This document shows, piece after piece, positions 17,162 through 25,849 of a stretch of 64,000 nucleotides of DNA. Source of the stretch: Pseudoalteromonas sp. T1lg48. Lineage in GTDB: Bacteria > Pseudomonadota > Gammaproteobacteria > Enterobacterales > Alteromonadaceae. The stretch is taken from contig NZ_PQCC01000004.1 of assembly GCF_002964785.1 (NCBI RefSeq), positions 588,176 through 652,175 on the forward strand. The letters run 5' to 3'. Position 1 is the stretch's first letter; the number at the start of each line of letters is the position of its first letter. The translations under genes were made by a program, and so were the position numbers. The notes beneath the pieces are model-generated. The model was not told where the DNA came from and searched no databases. It worked only from the letters and a program-made list of their open reading frames with translations.

Positions 17162-17844
17162 AAATGCGCCACCTCAACGGCCAGATTAGCGATATCATTC
17201 TGATAGGAGTTGGCAAAATAGGACAGGGTGTCGGTGCTATCCACATGCTTGCAAACCTGCTCAACATCCACCACGCAGACCTGAGGTGTATTGGTGTAGT
17301 AACTGCCCCAACTCAGTCCGCAATCTGCCAGGCGCTCCGGCTTGGCATCGCCAAGCACCTCAAAGGGGGCACCAATGCGAGTAAGCAGATTACGTATATG
17401 GGCGGTGGCACAAAATACCAGTTTGCACTTATCGGCTCGTTGCAGCGCCTTAGCCAAAACGACAAAGTGTGCCAGCGTTGCCTGACTGTGGGTGGATACC
17501 AAGTTACCCAGCTCGATACACTGAGACGGCAAGCATTGCCATTGCTGCAGGTGCTCGGCCAGTGGCTGATCCAAATATTGGTTAATAAACAAAGGCTGGC
17601 TGGCACTGCGCAACCCAAAACAGCAATAGCGCTGCTCGGAGTAACCAAGACAGGCCAACAGCGGCATAAACTCCTGCACATCAGCGCCATAATGCTTGGC
17701 AAACCCCGCTTGAATACGGGTCGCCAAACCACGATGGATGGGCTGCTCTGAATTGGCAACAAAATAACCCTGAGCGATAGATGCGGGCTCGGGTAACAGA
17801 TATTGCGACTGCATTGCGTCGTAGCTGAGCGATAAAGATTCCAT
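17158..17844 (-). CDS. Thermostable hemolysin family protein (GNAT-like), first gene of the operon
   Basis: 228 residues matching the thermostable hemolysin (delta-VPH) family: CIELGNLVSTHS near residue 125, FCATAHIRNLLTRIG near 160, and the terminal block RLADCGLSWGSYYTNTPQVCVVDV. The family name comes from a Vibrio hemolysin, but its fold resembles acyltransferases of the autoinducer-synthase/GNAT group, so acyl transfer is the more likely chemistry. That is an inference from general knowledge of the family. No signal peptide is present. It leads a ten-gene operon and overlaps the AMP-ligase gene by 4 bp. Confidence 0.82.
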   Translation of the reverse strand: MESLSLSYDAMQSQYLLPEPASIAQGYFVANSEQPIHRGLATRIQAGFAKHYGADVQEFMPLLACLGYSEQRYCCFGLRSASQPLFINQYLDQPLAEHLQQWQCLPSQCIELGNLVSTHSQATLAHFVVLAKALQRADKCKLVFCATAHIRNLLTRIGAPFEVLGDAKPERLADCGLSWGSYYTNTPQVCVVDVEQVCKHVDSTDTLSYFANSYQNDIANLAVEVAHL

Positions 17845-17893
17845 AACAAACCCTACTGAAGATGAGGCGATGGAATCAATTTAGAAAGCGAAC

Positions 17894-17919
17894 CTTAAGA
17901 AAGTCTTAAGAAACTTAAA
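17894..17919 (-). promoter_or_regulatory. PmrA/QseB-like operator upstream of the ten-gene operon
   Basis: CTTAAG (17894-17899), five bases, CTTAAG (17905-17910), and a third near-copy CTTAAA (17914-17919). Two half-sites with 11-bp periodicity match the YTTAAK-N5-YTTAAK box of PmrA-like regulators. The site is 50-75 bases upstream of the first gene, and TCTAAAT on the minus strand just after the box could be a -10 element. The operon itself encodes a regulator of this type. Confidence 0.6.
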
Positions 17920-18107
17920 AAAGAGAAAATAATTAATTTGCTGCGTCTGTACGCGCTTGCCGTGCACAGCCATTAGCGAGCGCTGCTCCCTTTTATTCCG
18001 GTATTCACAAAAGTTTAGTTTACATATTGGTAACAAACTCATTGCTTTAGATTCAGCGGTTTGCTATTTTCATTCGGCCAATTATTGAGCAGAATGAAGG
18101 ACCTACG

Positions 18108-19070
18108 ATGTTTACAATGAAAAAAATAACAATAACAGCTGCACTATCCTGTTCTCTTTTACTCCAAGGTTGCGCGCCCAGCTCGTACAACCTCAGCAAG
18201 CCACAACCCTCGCCTAATGCCTATGAGTCGAGCGCCCAGCTTAACAAACAAACCATACAGGTGGTCGATCAACGCAGCGATAAAACCGCGCCATTCACCT
18301 CGGGTATTTTGCCCAGCGCCTTGATGTATGAAGGCACGGTGCTCAAGCAAGTCGACTTCCTCGAGTCACAGTTGGCCGAAGAGTTTGCCGCCCGTGATTT
18401 GCCCCTTACCTTAGGTGAGGGCGACAACAAGCTGGAGATTTTACGTTTTAATATGCGTAACCACAGAACCAATGGCTTCACTCCTTTTATTACCTTCACC
18501 ATGCTCAAAGGCAAACTCGAAACCACAAAAGGCAGTTATCCCGTTGCCGTCTATGTGAAGCGCGGCAAGGTGCCGGTCTGGAGCTTTGATGAAATTATTG
18601 AGCCAACGTTGAATGAACCCATGAGCCTGGTGGTTAAAGAGTTAAGCGCAAAAATCAATCAGCAACTTATGGGCGGCAAATTATCCGATGAAAAAACCCA
18701 GACCTTGATCGACAGCATTAAGGCTGCCGGCGTTAAAGCCAACTACCTGGATGTGTATGAGCTTGGCTTCAGTAATAACCCAATTGCCCTGCCTTATTTA
18801 CGCGAACTGGTTAAATCTGAGGATGAATACCTTCGTCTCGCCGCTATCTCATCACTTGGTAATATGAAAGACGACGCCAGTGTGCAACTCTTAATTGACC
18901 TGTATGAAGGCACCGGCTCCTGGTCGGATCGCGCCATGGCCCTGAAGGCCTTGGGTGATATCGGCAACACGGTGACCTATAGCTATTTGCAAAAACAAAA
19001 CGAATTGCTGCAAAGCGATGGCTCTAAAGAAGGGTTGTGGAATCGCGAAATCATTCAGCTTTACCTCTAA
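18108..19070 (+). CDS. Lipoprotein with C-terminal HEAT-like repeats
   Basis: 320 residues. ATG 18108 has an AAGGA site; the signal sequence ends in the lipobox LLLQGC, so Cys near residue 24 is likely lipidated. The middle (about 40-190) shows beta-rich segments like YajG-type lipoproteins (QVVDQRSDKTA ... LRFNMRNHRTNGFTPF). The C-terminal third carries HEAT/PBS-like helical pairs: LPYLRELVKSEDEYLRLAAISSLGNM and VQLLIDLYEGTGSWSDRAMALKALGDIG. Membrane-anchored scaffold of unknown function; monocistronic with a terminator after it. Confidence 0.75.
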   Translation: MFTMKKITITAALSCSLLLQGCAPSSYNLSKPQPSPNAYESSAQLNKQTIQVVDQRSDKTAPFTSGILPSALMYEGTVLKQVDFLESQLAEEFAARDLPLTLGEGDNKLEILRFNMRNHRTNGFTPFITFTMLKGKLETTKGSYPVAVYVKRGKVPVWSFDEIIEPTLNEPMSLVVKELSAKINQQLMGGKLSDEKTQTLIDSIKAAGVKANYLDVYELGFSNNPIALPYLRELVKSEDEYLRLAAISSLGNMKDDASVQLLIDLYEGTGSWSDRAMALKALGDIGNTVTYSYLQKQNELLQSDGSKEGLWNREIIQLYL

Positions 19071-19112
19071 TCCCACTTGATCCGCTGAGAACAAGACTCA
19101 GTAAGCATCAAA

Positions 19113-19137
19113 AAGGCCGCATTTTTAATGCGGCCTT
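19113..19137. terminator. Bidirectional rho-independent terminator
   Basis: AAGGCCGCATT (19113-19123) pairs perfectly with AATGCGGCCTT (19127-19137) around TTT. A-rich and T-rich flanks lie on either side, and the hairpin sits between two convergent genes (HEAT lipoprotein and M36 protease). Confidence 0.85.
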
Positions 19138-19142
19138 ATTCT

Positions 19143-22100
19143 TTAGTTCTTTCGCAACACCCTGATCGCGGCGAGCAAGATAAGCGTAAGCCAACCAACA
19201 GAGCCCCCTCCGCCACCAGAGCTCGGCTCTGGCACCGGTGGTGGAGCAACCACATTGTTAACCGTAACCACTACACTTTGCTCGGCGCTTAACGCGCCGT
19301 CATTTACGCTCAGGGTAAAATGCAACTGCTGCTGACTACTCACCTGCGGCGCGGTAAAGCTCACGCTGGCGGTTTGCGCACCACTGAGGGTCACACTGGG
19401 CCCTTGCGTTTGCCGCCACTGATAACTAAGGGTATCGCCGTCGATATCCTCAGCCTGAGCGGTTAACGTCACCTCATCGCCCTCCTCCACGCTTTGCGCC
19501 ATCAAAGGCGCCAAAGTAGGAGCGCGGTTGTCACAATCATCCGGATCCGGAGCACTGAGTTGATAAAAGGCGGCACTGTCCATCCCGACCAGGGTGAGGT
19601 TATCTATCCACCAGCCGGTATCATTAGCGTTAATATCTGTGCTGATGCGAAAACGCAATTGCACCTGCCGTCCGGCTAATTGGGTGCCAAAGCTCACCTG
19701 CTCTTCGTTGCCAAGCACACCACCACTGCTGTTACGACCCGTGTATGCATTGCGCAACTGCAAAGATTGCGTTGGGCTTTCGTTAAGCGTGCCATTGTAA
19801 CCGACGCTAAATTGACCGCCGGCCTCAGTCACATCCTGCCAGTCGCCATCATCGACCTTAATTTCAAGCACCGCGCCATCCCAGAATGCCTCCAAAGCAT
19901 AGTAATGCCAAAATGACAGGCTGAATTCACTCTGCGTCGACACCATAAAGGGCCTAGTTGTCAGCGCCACATCGGACTCATAGCCGTTGTTATTGAGGAA
20001 CAACGCCTGCTCTCCCAGCTCGAAACCGCCTTGCTCAAAGAGCGCGATTTGTTCCGAGTTATCAAAGCGCAAGGTGTTTTCTGCACGGGGGTCTGACTTC
20101 AGCAAGAGTAGCGGCAAATTGGCGCGACTGAGCACCGCCTTTTCCATATCATCGCCTTGGCTGGCGCTAACAAGCGGCGCGTCAGTAAAGCGAAAGTTGA
20201 CCGTGAAACGTTCGGTCACCGCCTGTGGCTCGACGATATCGTCGCCGACGCTTTGCTCGGGGAAGCTCACCTCAAGCTCGAGCTCACTGGCTACTTCGGC
20301 ATTGAGCAAGGAGATGCTGATGGGCTCACTCCAGGCCGATTCAAAGGGGGCAATTTCAGCCACCGTGCTCTTGCCTCCATTACCTAAAATCACGCCTTGA
20401 GCGGACATAAGGGTAAATTGTACCGGTACATTGGTCAGGGTTTCGCTACCTGTATTGGTAAGCTGTACGCTCAGACTACCACGCTCTCCCACGTCTAAAA
20501 AGCCATCCAAACTGCAATACAGATCGCTGTCTGCATCGAGCTTAACCTGCTCAACGGCAAACGCTGCCAGCTCGGTTTCAAATGATTCCACCGCACCAGC
20601 CAGGGTGACGCTGTAACGCTCTGGCGACTGCGCTCCCAAGCCTAGACCGCGCCGGGCAAAGGCGGCCAAGGCCAAGCGGTAGTCGGTCATATCCTCGGCG
20701 GCTATGGTAGCCAGCAGCGCATCCCGCGCCTCAGTGTACAGGGGAGCTACCGGGGTCATCTTGTAACCGCCAATCAGATAGCGGGCCATGCGTTGTTGCG
20801 CCTGGGCAAAGCCATGTCGGTTAATGAGTGCCACATAAGTATCCCACAGCACCGATGCCCAGAGCTCGCCTGGGTCATGAGGCGAAGCCACCGAGGTTGG
20901 CGGCAGACCGACATCGGCACCGGCACCTTCGCTAATGTGCCTAAAGTTAAGGGGGTTGATAGTCAGATCCGGGGTGTAAGGGACACGACGAAGACCAAAG
21001 TAAAAGTCTGATACATAGGTACTGATGGCATAGGGCTTAGTAAAATCACTATTGCCCGCAATGGACGTATCTTCTTCCTTGGCGATAAACATCAGGGAAT
21101 GGAAATCTCCCCACCCTTCGCCCATGGCCTGACCCTGGAAGTTCACTAAGCCAGCGCCATTCCCTACCAGGCGATTGCTAATATAATGTCCCCATTCGTG
21201 GGCAATTATACCATTATCAAAGGTGCCATCCTTGAGGGCATTGGTGTCGAACAGACGCACATTGACCACGCCATCATTCAAGGCAGTGTAAAGTAATTGG
21301 CCATCGGCAAAGTTCAGCCCCATATTGCCTATGGTGATGCTGTCATCGACACCGCCCATGGGCGCCGCAGTCCCGTCATCAACATTATTCGTGATCAATG
21401 CCGCCAGCGCGCCGGCATCCTGGGCGTTTTTCACCTTGGTCACAAAGGTACAACTACCACGCTCGATTATGGCGACCTTGCCCACAAGCAGGCTGGGGTC
21501 GAGGGGCACTTCACAGCCGTCATTGACGCTGGCGGAGTCCACATCGTTACCATCGTTATAGCGCACCAGCTCACCGCTGATATCAAAGGCATCCGGGCCA
21601 AATTGCGAACGCTGTGTCGAGGTTAAAAGGCCATTGGGGCCTATCACCCCATAGTCTTCACCCACCCTGGCGTCTTTGGAGTTAAAGACAAACATTTGCA
21701 TGCGCGGGCTGGCACCATCCGCAGGTGTTGCCATATTGGCATTATTCAGGCCACTGTAGTCCTGGGCTTCGGCATTAATCGGGTCGCCCTCAACACCGCC
21801 ACGACCATAGTTGCTCAGTTGCGCCACGCCGGCACTTTCATCAAAGCCATGGTCGTAGAAGAAGTCGTGGAGAAAGTTATTCATATAAAACAGATTCACC
21901 ACCGCAGCCTTAATATTGACCTCGGCGCTGGGTGGTAAGTCTGGGTCGAGCACATAATCAAAGGTAAAAGCCGAGGTGGTTTCAGCATTGAGATCACCGG
22001 CGCTAAAGCCCTGAGGCGCATTGATATCAGCATAAGCATACACATTGTTACCCTGGGTTTGGGTGGCCGTGTCGCTTAACCAAGGATCGGCGGTGGACAG

Positions 22101-23126
22101 CCCGGGATAATAACTTAGGCTCACTAAACTGGCATTGAGAATTGCTGTTTCATCTTCCTGCCCCAGCCCCGTGGCCGGGATCACGTCGCCATGGGGGCCT
22201 TCCATCGGATAGCCGCTTTGTCCGTCGGCATACACCCGATAGTTATATGCCGTGGCATGACTTTGCAGATTCTTCTTGAACAGCACCTTGTTGGTGCCGC
22301 TGGCTATAACATAGGCAAAGTAATCACTCACCAAGGTATGGCGATTTTGTCGCTCAACCTCCACGTAGTGAGCCGCCAATAGTTCTCCGTTAAGGGGGTA
22401 AAACACGGCTTTGGCGCGCACTCCAGCAAAGAGCTCATCGGCGTCGCTGCTGCCCACCCTAAACCAGTTATAGCCCTGTTGTGTGCCCATTGATTCAAGC
22501 TGTAACGCGGCTCCACTTAGCTGACGCAAGGCATGGCGCACCGCGGTAGAGGCATGGCTAAAAGCCCTAAGGGCACTGAAGTTCTGTGCCTCGCTAGGCA
22601 CCTCGGCAAAATAGCCGGAGCTGGCGACTAATTCGCCACGGCGGTCGAGCATCACGTTATAGTGGCGATTAAATACCTCAATACCCTGCACATACTGACG
22701 ATAGCGACCAATCACCGCGCCCTGCCCCGGGTCATGCCAGTGACTAAGCTGAGCTTGATGCCCAGCTTGATGCTGAGCGGACTTATTGTTGGCAATGCCG
22801 CTTAAACGCTGCATATGTGCCTGGGCTTTTTGCTGCAGGGAACCCTGAGAGATGGAGCTAATTGCCGATGTAGCCGGTGCCCAGACAAAGGTGGCTCGGT
22901 TAAGCAAGGGATCAAAGTGCGAGGGCATACCGAGTTTGGTCTGTTGCTGTGCTATGCGCAATTGTTCTCGAGCCAATAGTTTGGGCGGCTGCGATTGCGC
23001 CTGATAATAATCGCCCTGCTGAGGCGCGCCATACGCAGCCGAAGTGCTCCATAACAGGGTTAAGAGCAACGGCCTTATGCCTGTCTTTACATAATGCTCG
23101 GTCTTAAACCATCGCTGTTTAGCCAT
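19143..23126 (-). CDS. Secreted M36 (fungalysin-type) zinc metalloprotease with GlyGly-CTERM-like tail
   Basis: 1,327 residues. A signal sequence (LLLTLLWSTSAAYGA, about residues 19-33) precedes an FTP-like propeptide. The catalytic part contains HEWGH (zinc ligands, near residue 640) and GEGWGDFHS about 30 residues on with the third-ligand Glu. A PA domain (VGKVAIIERGSCTFVTKV, about 545-590) is inserted before it. A beta-sandwich region, then an Ig/PKD-like domain (about 1215-1300), lead to a tail SSGGGGGSVGWLTLILLAAIRVLRKN-like in layout: Gly-rich, hydrophobic helix, basic end. That tail fits GlyGly-CTERM, removed by rhombosortase in type II-secreting bacteria. Likely extracellular degradation of proteins. 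Confidence 0.9.
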   Translation of the reverse strand: MAKQRWFKTEHYVKTGIRPLLLTLLWSTSAAYGAPQQGDYYQAQSQPPKLLAREQLRIAQQQTKLGMPSHFDPLLNRATFVWAPATSAISSISQGSLQQKAQAHMQRLSGIANNKSAQHQAGHQAQLSHWHDPGQGAVIGRYRQYVQGIEVFNRHYNVMLDRRGELVASSGYFAEVPSEAQNFSALRAFSHASTAVRHALRQLSGAALQLESMGTQQGYNWFRVGSSDADELFAGVRAKAVFYPLNGELLAAHYVEVERQNRHTLVSDYFAYVIASGTNKVLFKKNLQSHATAYNYRVYADGQSGYPMEGPHGDVIPATGLGQEDETAILNASLVSLSYYPGLSTADPWLSDTATQTQGNNVYAYADINAPQGFSAGDLNAETTSAFTFDYVLDPDLPPSAEVNIKAAVVNLFYMNNFLHDFFYDHGFDESAGVAQLSNYGRGGVEGDPINAEAQDYSGLNNANMATPADGASPRMQMFVFNSKDARVGEDYGVIGPNGLLTSTQRSQFGPDAFDISGELVRYNDGNDVDSASVNDGCEVPLDPSLLVGKVAIIERGSCTFVTKVKNAQDAGALAALITNNVDDGTAAPMGGVDDSITIGNMGLNFADGQLLYTALNDGVVNVRLFDTNALKDGTFDNGIIAHEWGHYISNRLVGNGAGLVNFQGQAMGEGWGDFHSLMFIAKEEDTSIAGNSDFTKPYAISTYVSDFYFGLRRVPYTPDLTINPLNFRHISEGAGADVGLPPTSVASPHDPGELWASVLWDTYVALINRHGFAQAQQRMARYLIGGYKMTPVAPLYTEARDALLATIAAEDMTDYRLALAAFARRGLGLGAQSPERYSVTLAGAVESFETELAAFAVEQVKLDADSDLYCSLDGFLDVGERGSLSVQLTNTGSETLTNVPVQFTLMSAQGVILGNGGKSTVAEIAPFESAWSEPISISLLNAEVASELELEVSFPEQSVGDDIVEPQAVTERFTVNFRFTDAPLVSASQGDDMEKAVLSRANLPLLLLKSDPRAENTLRFDNSEQIALFEQGGFELGEQALFLNNNGYESDVALTTRPFMVSTQSEFSLSFWHYYALEAFWDGAVLEIKVDDGDWQDVTEAGGQFSVGYNGTLNESPTQSLQLRNAYTGRNSSGGVLGNEEQVSFGTQLAGRQVQLRFRISTDINANDTGWWIDNLTLVGMDSAAFYQLSAPDPDDCDNRAPTLAPLMAQSVEEGDEVTLTAQAEDIDGDTLSYQWRQTQGPSVTLSGAQTASVSFTAPQVSSQQQLHFTLSVNDGALSAEQSVVVTVNNVVAPPPVPEPSSGGGGGSVGWLTLILLAAIRVLRKN

Positions 23127-23199
23127 AATGTACCTTGCCTATTTGAAACCAATGCAACTACCTTATCAGTATTGCAACTGAAGAGATGGAACAGGGCTA

Positions 23200-23616
23200 A
23201 TGAAACTTTTGCTGATTTTGATATTACTTATGACATTAGCCGCATGTCGTAATGACGAGCGCGATCAATCCCAATCGACCACGTCGGCACAAACTTACTT
23301 CACCTTAGACAATAATGGTGAAAAAATCCGCTGGCGTGGGCAAAAATTACTGCCGGGAACCCGCATCGACAACCTCAGCAATGGTGAGCCGGGGCTCGTC
23401 GGCAGAGACTTTGTCGTCACCAGCTCGGCACTGCCCTATCAGCAGCTGACACCTCAGTACACAATTACCCAGATTGCCGGTGATAACTATCGCTTAAGTG
23501 CAACCGCAACCCTGGATATGGCCGCCGAAATGGCTCGTTTAAAAGCTTTGCCCGAGCTCACCTTGGTCGAGCTGCAAATCGATTACAGCCCCATCACCGA
23601 GCTACCCCAATACTAG
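23200..23616 (+). CDS. Small lipoprotein, uncharacterised
   Basis: 138 residues with a lipobox (LMTLAAC, Cys about residue 16) and a mature part without a family I recognise. The N-terminal 16 residues form a classical lipoprotein signal. The mature domain looks mixed alpha/beta with a late helix (AAEMARLKALPELTLVELQIDY). It is divergent from the M36 protease gene, separated by 73 bases, and lies upstream of an outer-membrane barrel gene on the same strand. Confidence 0.7.
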   Translation: MKLLLILILLMTLAACRNDERDQSQSTTSAQTYFTLDNNGEKIRWRGQKLLPGTRIDNLSNGEPGLVGRDFVVTSSALPYQQLTPQYTITQIAGDNYRLSATATLDMAAEMARLKALPELTLVELQIDYSPITELPQY

Positions 23617-23711
23617 GCGGATTACACCCCTTTTTTGCCAGATTAGTAACGCATTGAATGTAAAAATAATTTGCTATACTAACAGTTTGATTTGCGAGCA
23701 AGACAGAAACT

Positions 23712-24875
23712 ATGGAAGGCGCCTGGCCCCGACGCATCATTTTTTGGTTATTGCTACTTCTGGGCTACTCTTCCCAAAGCTGGGCGCAGCAGGAGCCCGA
23801 CTTAAGCCAAACGCCATTACCGGAAAAACCACGGCGCTTCTTACCGGTGCCAACCATCATCACCGAGCCCGCCGTTGGTGCCGGGCTGGGCCTGGCCGGG
23901 CTATTTTTCCATGACAGCGAAAGCAATAAGGATAAGGCCACTACGGCTACTCCCATCATGCCCAGCGGCATCAGCGTGATTGGCGGCGCCTATACCAGTA
24001 ATCACTCACACCTTTTCGCCCTGGGTCATCTGGCGTTTTGGCGCCAGGATACCCTGCGCTATCGCGGCGCCGTCGGTTATGGCGATATTAACCTCGACTT
24101 TTACAGCCTGGGTCAACTGCAACTGGGTGAGCCGCTAAAGCTCAACTTGCGTGGCCCGGCGCTAATACAAACCTTGAGCGCCCGTTGGCGCGACTCACAT
24201 TGGTTTTTTGGTGCCAAACAACTCTATCGTCATGTCGACATCAGCCTCGCCGAGTCGCCCTTAAGCGTCTTTGAAGGGCGTTGGATTGATGAAATCAATC
24301 ACATTCTTGAGCAAATAGAGATAGAGAACAACACCTCTGGCTTGGGCCTGGTTGCCGAATACGATTCCACGGATAGCCCCTTTAACCCCGAGCTCGGTTA
24401 CAACTACAATCTGGAATATATGGTCTTTGATAGTGCCCTTGGCAGTGATAGCGACTACCACAGCTATGTGTTTAGCGCCCTAAACTACTGGCATTTAGGC
24501 AATAGAGCGCGAGTTGCCTTGCGCCTGGACTATGAAGGGGTAAGCAATCAGGGCGCTGGCAATTTACCCGTCTATGTGCTGCCCTATATCGACCTACGGG
24601 GTATTGCCAAGTCACGCTACCAGGGTGAAGATATAGTCGTTGCCGAACTTGAGCTCGGTTATCACCTCAACGATCGCTGGAAGGTTATTGCCTTTAACGG
24701 CATAGGCCGTGCCGCCAATGGATGGGATAAGATGTCTTCGGCAAGCAGCAAAACCACATTTGGCACCGGATTTCGCTACCTGGTCTCACCACGTTATGGC
24801 TTTCGCATGGGCATAGATGTCGCCCATGGCCCAGAAGAAAACGCGATATATATTCAAGCCGGCAGCAATTGGTAG
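23712..24875 (+). CDS. BamA/TamA (Omp85) superfamily outer-membrane barrel without POTRA domains
   Basis: 387 residues. N-terminal signal (FWLLLLLGYSSQSWA) then a 16-strand-like barrel region of the bacterial surface antigen type: PTIITEPAVGAGLGLAGLFF near 35-55, DSTDSPFNPELGYNYNLEY near 220 and DLRGIAKSRYQGED near 295, which corresponds to the conserved Omp85 RGF-like region. It ends with aromatic QAGSNW as outer-membrane barrels do. No POTRA repeats are present, so it resembles the barrel-only members. Next gene starts 66 bases on. Cargo unknown. Confidence 0.75.
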   Translation: MEGAWPRRIIFWLLLLLGYSSQSWAQQEPDLSQTPLPEKPRRFLPVPTIITEPAVGAGLGLAGLFFHDSESNKDKATTATPIMPSGISVIGGAYTSNHSHLFALGHLAFWRQDTLRYRGAVGYGDINLDFYSLGQLQLGEPLKLNLRGPALIQTLSARWRDSHWFFGAKQLYRHVDISLAESPLSVFEGRWIDEINHILEQIEIENNTSGLGLVAEYDSTDSPFNPELGYNYNLEYMVFDSALGSDSDYHSYVFSALNYWHLGNRARVALRLDYEGVSNQGAGNLPVYVLPYIDLRGIAKSRYQGEDIVVAELELGYHLNDRWKVIAFNGIGRAANGWDKMSSASSKTTFGTGFRYLVSPRYGFRMGIDVAHGPEENAIYIQAGSNW

Positions 24876-24940
24876 GCTGTGGCAATAACAACTTAAATGC
24901 CCTATTTGCAGTAAGGGACTTTGCTAGTAAGGATAGAAAA

Positions 24941-25726
24941 ATGAAATACGCTTTGTTGACCCTGTGCACACTCCCCTTATGCAATGGTGTTTTAGCCAAA
25001 GAGCAAGACGTCGCCGATATGTCGGATCCGCTGGCGATCTACACCCAGGTTGGCGGCGGCGCCACAGACAAAGGCGTTAATTTTAAACTGGGTCAAGCCT
25101 ACGACACGGGTGATGACGCTACCGCCGCCCAGTTTGTAGTGGAGGCCAAGGGCCTACTCGGCGATACCTTGGGCTGGCGCTCTGAACGCCATACCACACA
25201 GTCCCTCGACTCACTGCGTTTTCGTAACTTTGCCGTTACCCTGCAAAGCCTGCGCGCCACCCAGCTTGATGTGAACTATAACTTTCGCGCCAACCTGGTT
25301 GCCGATGAAAGCGCCGACATTTCCTACTCTCTTATCCAAGCCCTGCCACCTAAGGGAGCGTTCAACTTTTATCCCCTGGCGGGGGTTGGCGCCTCAATCG
25401 GTAAAGATGAGCGCCAAAGCGATGGCAGCATAGACGATGGTTACTCGTTAATGGGCAGCTACGGCCTGATCGGCATGTATGCAAAGGTTAATTTAAACGA
25501 CAAGATCTGGCTCAACTACAACCCTTTTTGGCTGACAACCCTCACCGGTTCGAGTACCTACAAGGACAATTATTACGGCCTCAATGAGCGTAACATTTTG
25601 ACCCATGAGTTTGCCGCTAGTTACCAGATCACCCCGCGCCTGAACGTGCGCTACTTTGCCAACTGGAACGAAAACGTCGATATTTTCGATGGCGATCACC
25701 GCATCGAATTCAATTACCAGCTCTAA
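24941..25726 (+). CDS. Predicted secreted beta-rich protein, uncharacterised
   Basis: 261 residues from ATG 24941, chosen because a signal peptide (MKYALLTLCTLPLCNGVLA) starts there and an AAGGA site lies just upstream; the frame is open further left but those residues are not signal-like. Alternating strands with aromatic caps and a C-terminus RIEFNYQL suggest an outer-membrane barrel or a periplasmic beta protein. I do not recognise a family. It follows the Omp85-type gene and precedes a multiheme cytochrome gene. Confidence 0.6.
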   Translation: MKYALLTLCTLPLCNGVLAKEQDVADMSDPLAIYTQVGGGATDKGVNFKLGQAYDTGDDATAAQFVVEAKGLLGDTLGWRSERHTTQSLDSLRFRNFAVTLQSLRATQLDVNYNFRANLVADESADISYSLIQALPPKGAFNFYPLAGVGASIGKDERQSDGSIDDGYSLMGSYGLIGMYAKVNLNDKIWLNYNPFWLTTLTGSSTYKDNYYGLNERNILTHEFAASYQITPRLNVRYFANWNENVDIFDGDHRIEFNYQL

Positions 25727-25849
25727 CGTCCAGATTAGCATTGCACTGGCGCGTCTTGCAGGATAAGTTATTGAATAATTGTCCATATTCTGGTCTTTAA
25801 GCGCTCGAAGGGCATAAAGCCAGTATGAAAGTGAGGGAATAGTATTGCC

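Noticed and set aside
17164..17751. Long open frame on the plus strand opposite the hemolysin-family gene
   Set aside because: No ribosome site, no recognisable domain, and composition typical of an antisense shadow; the minus-strand gene has clear family motifs and operon overlaps.
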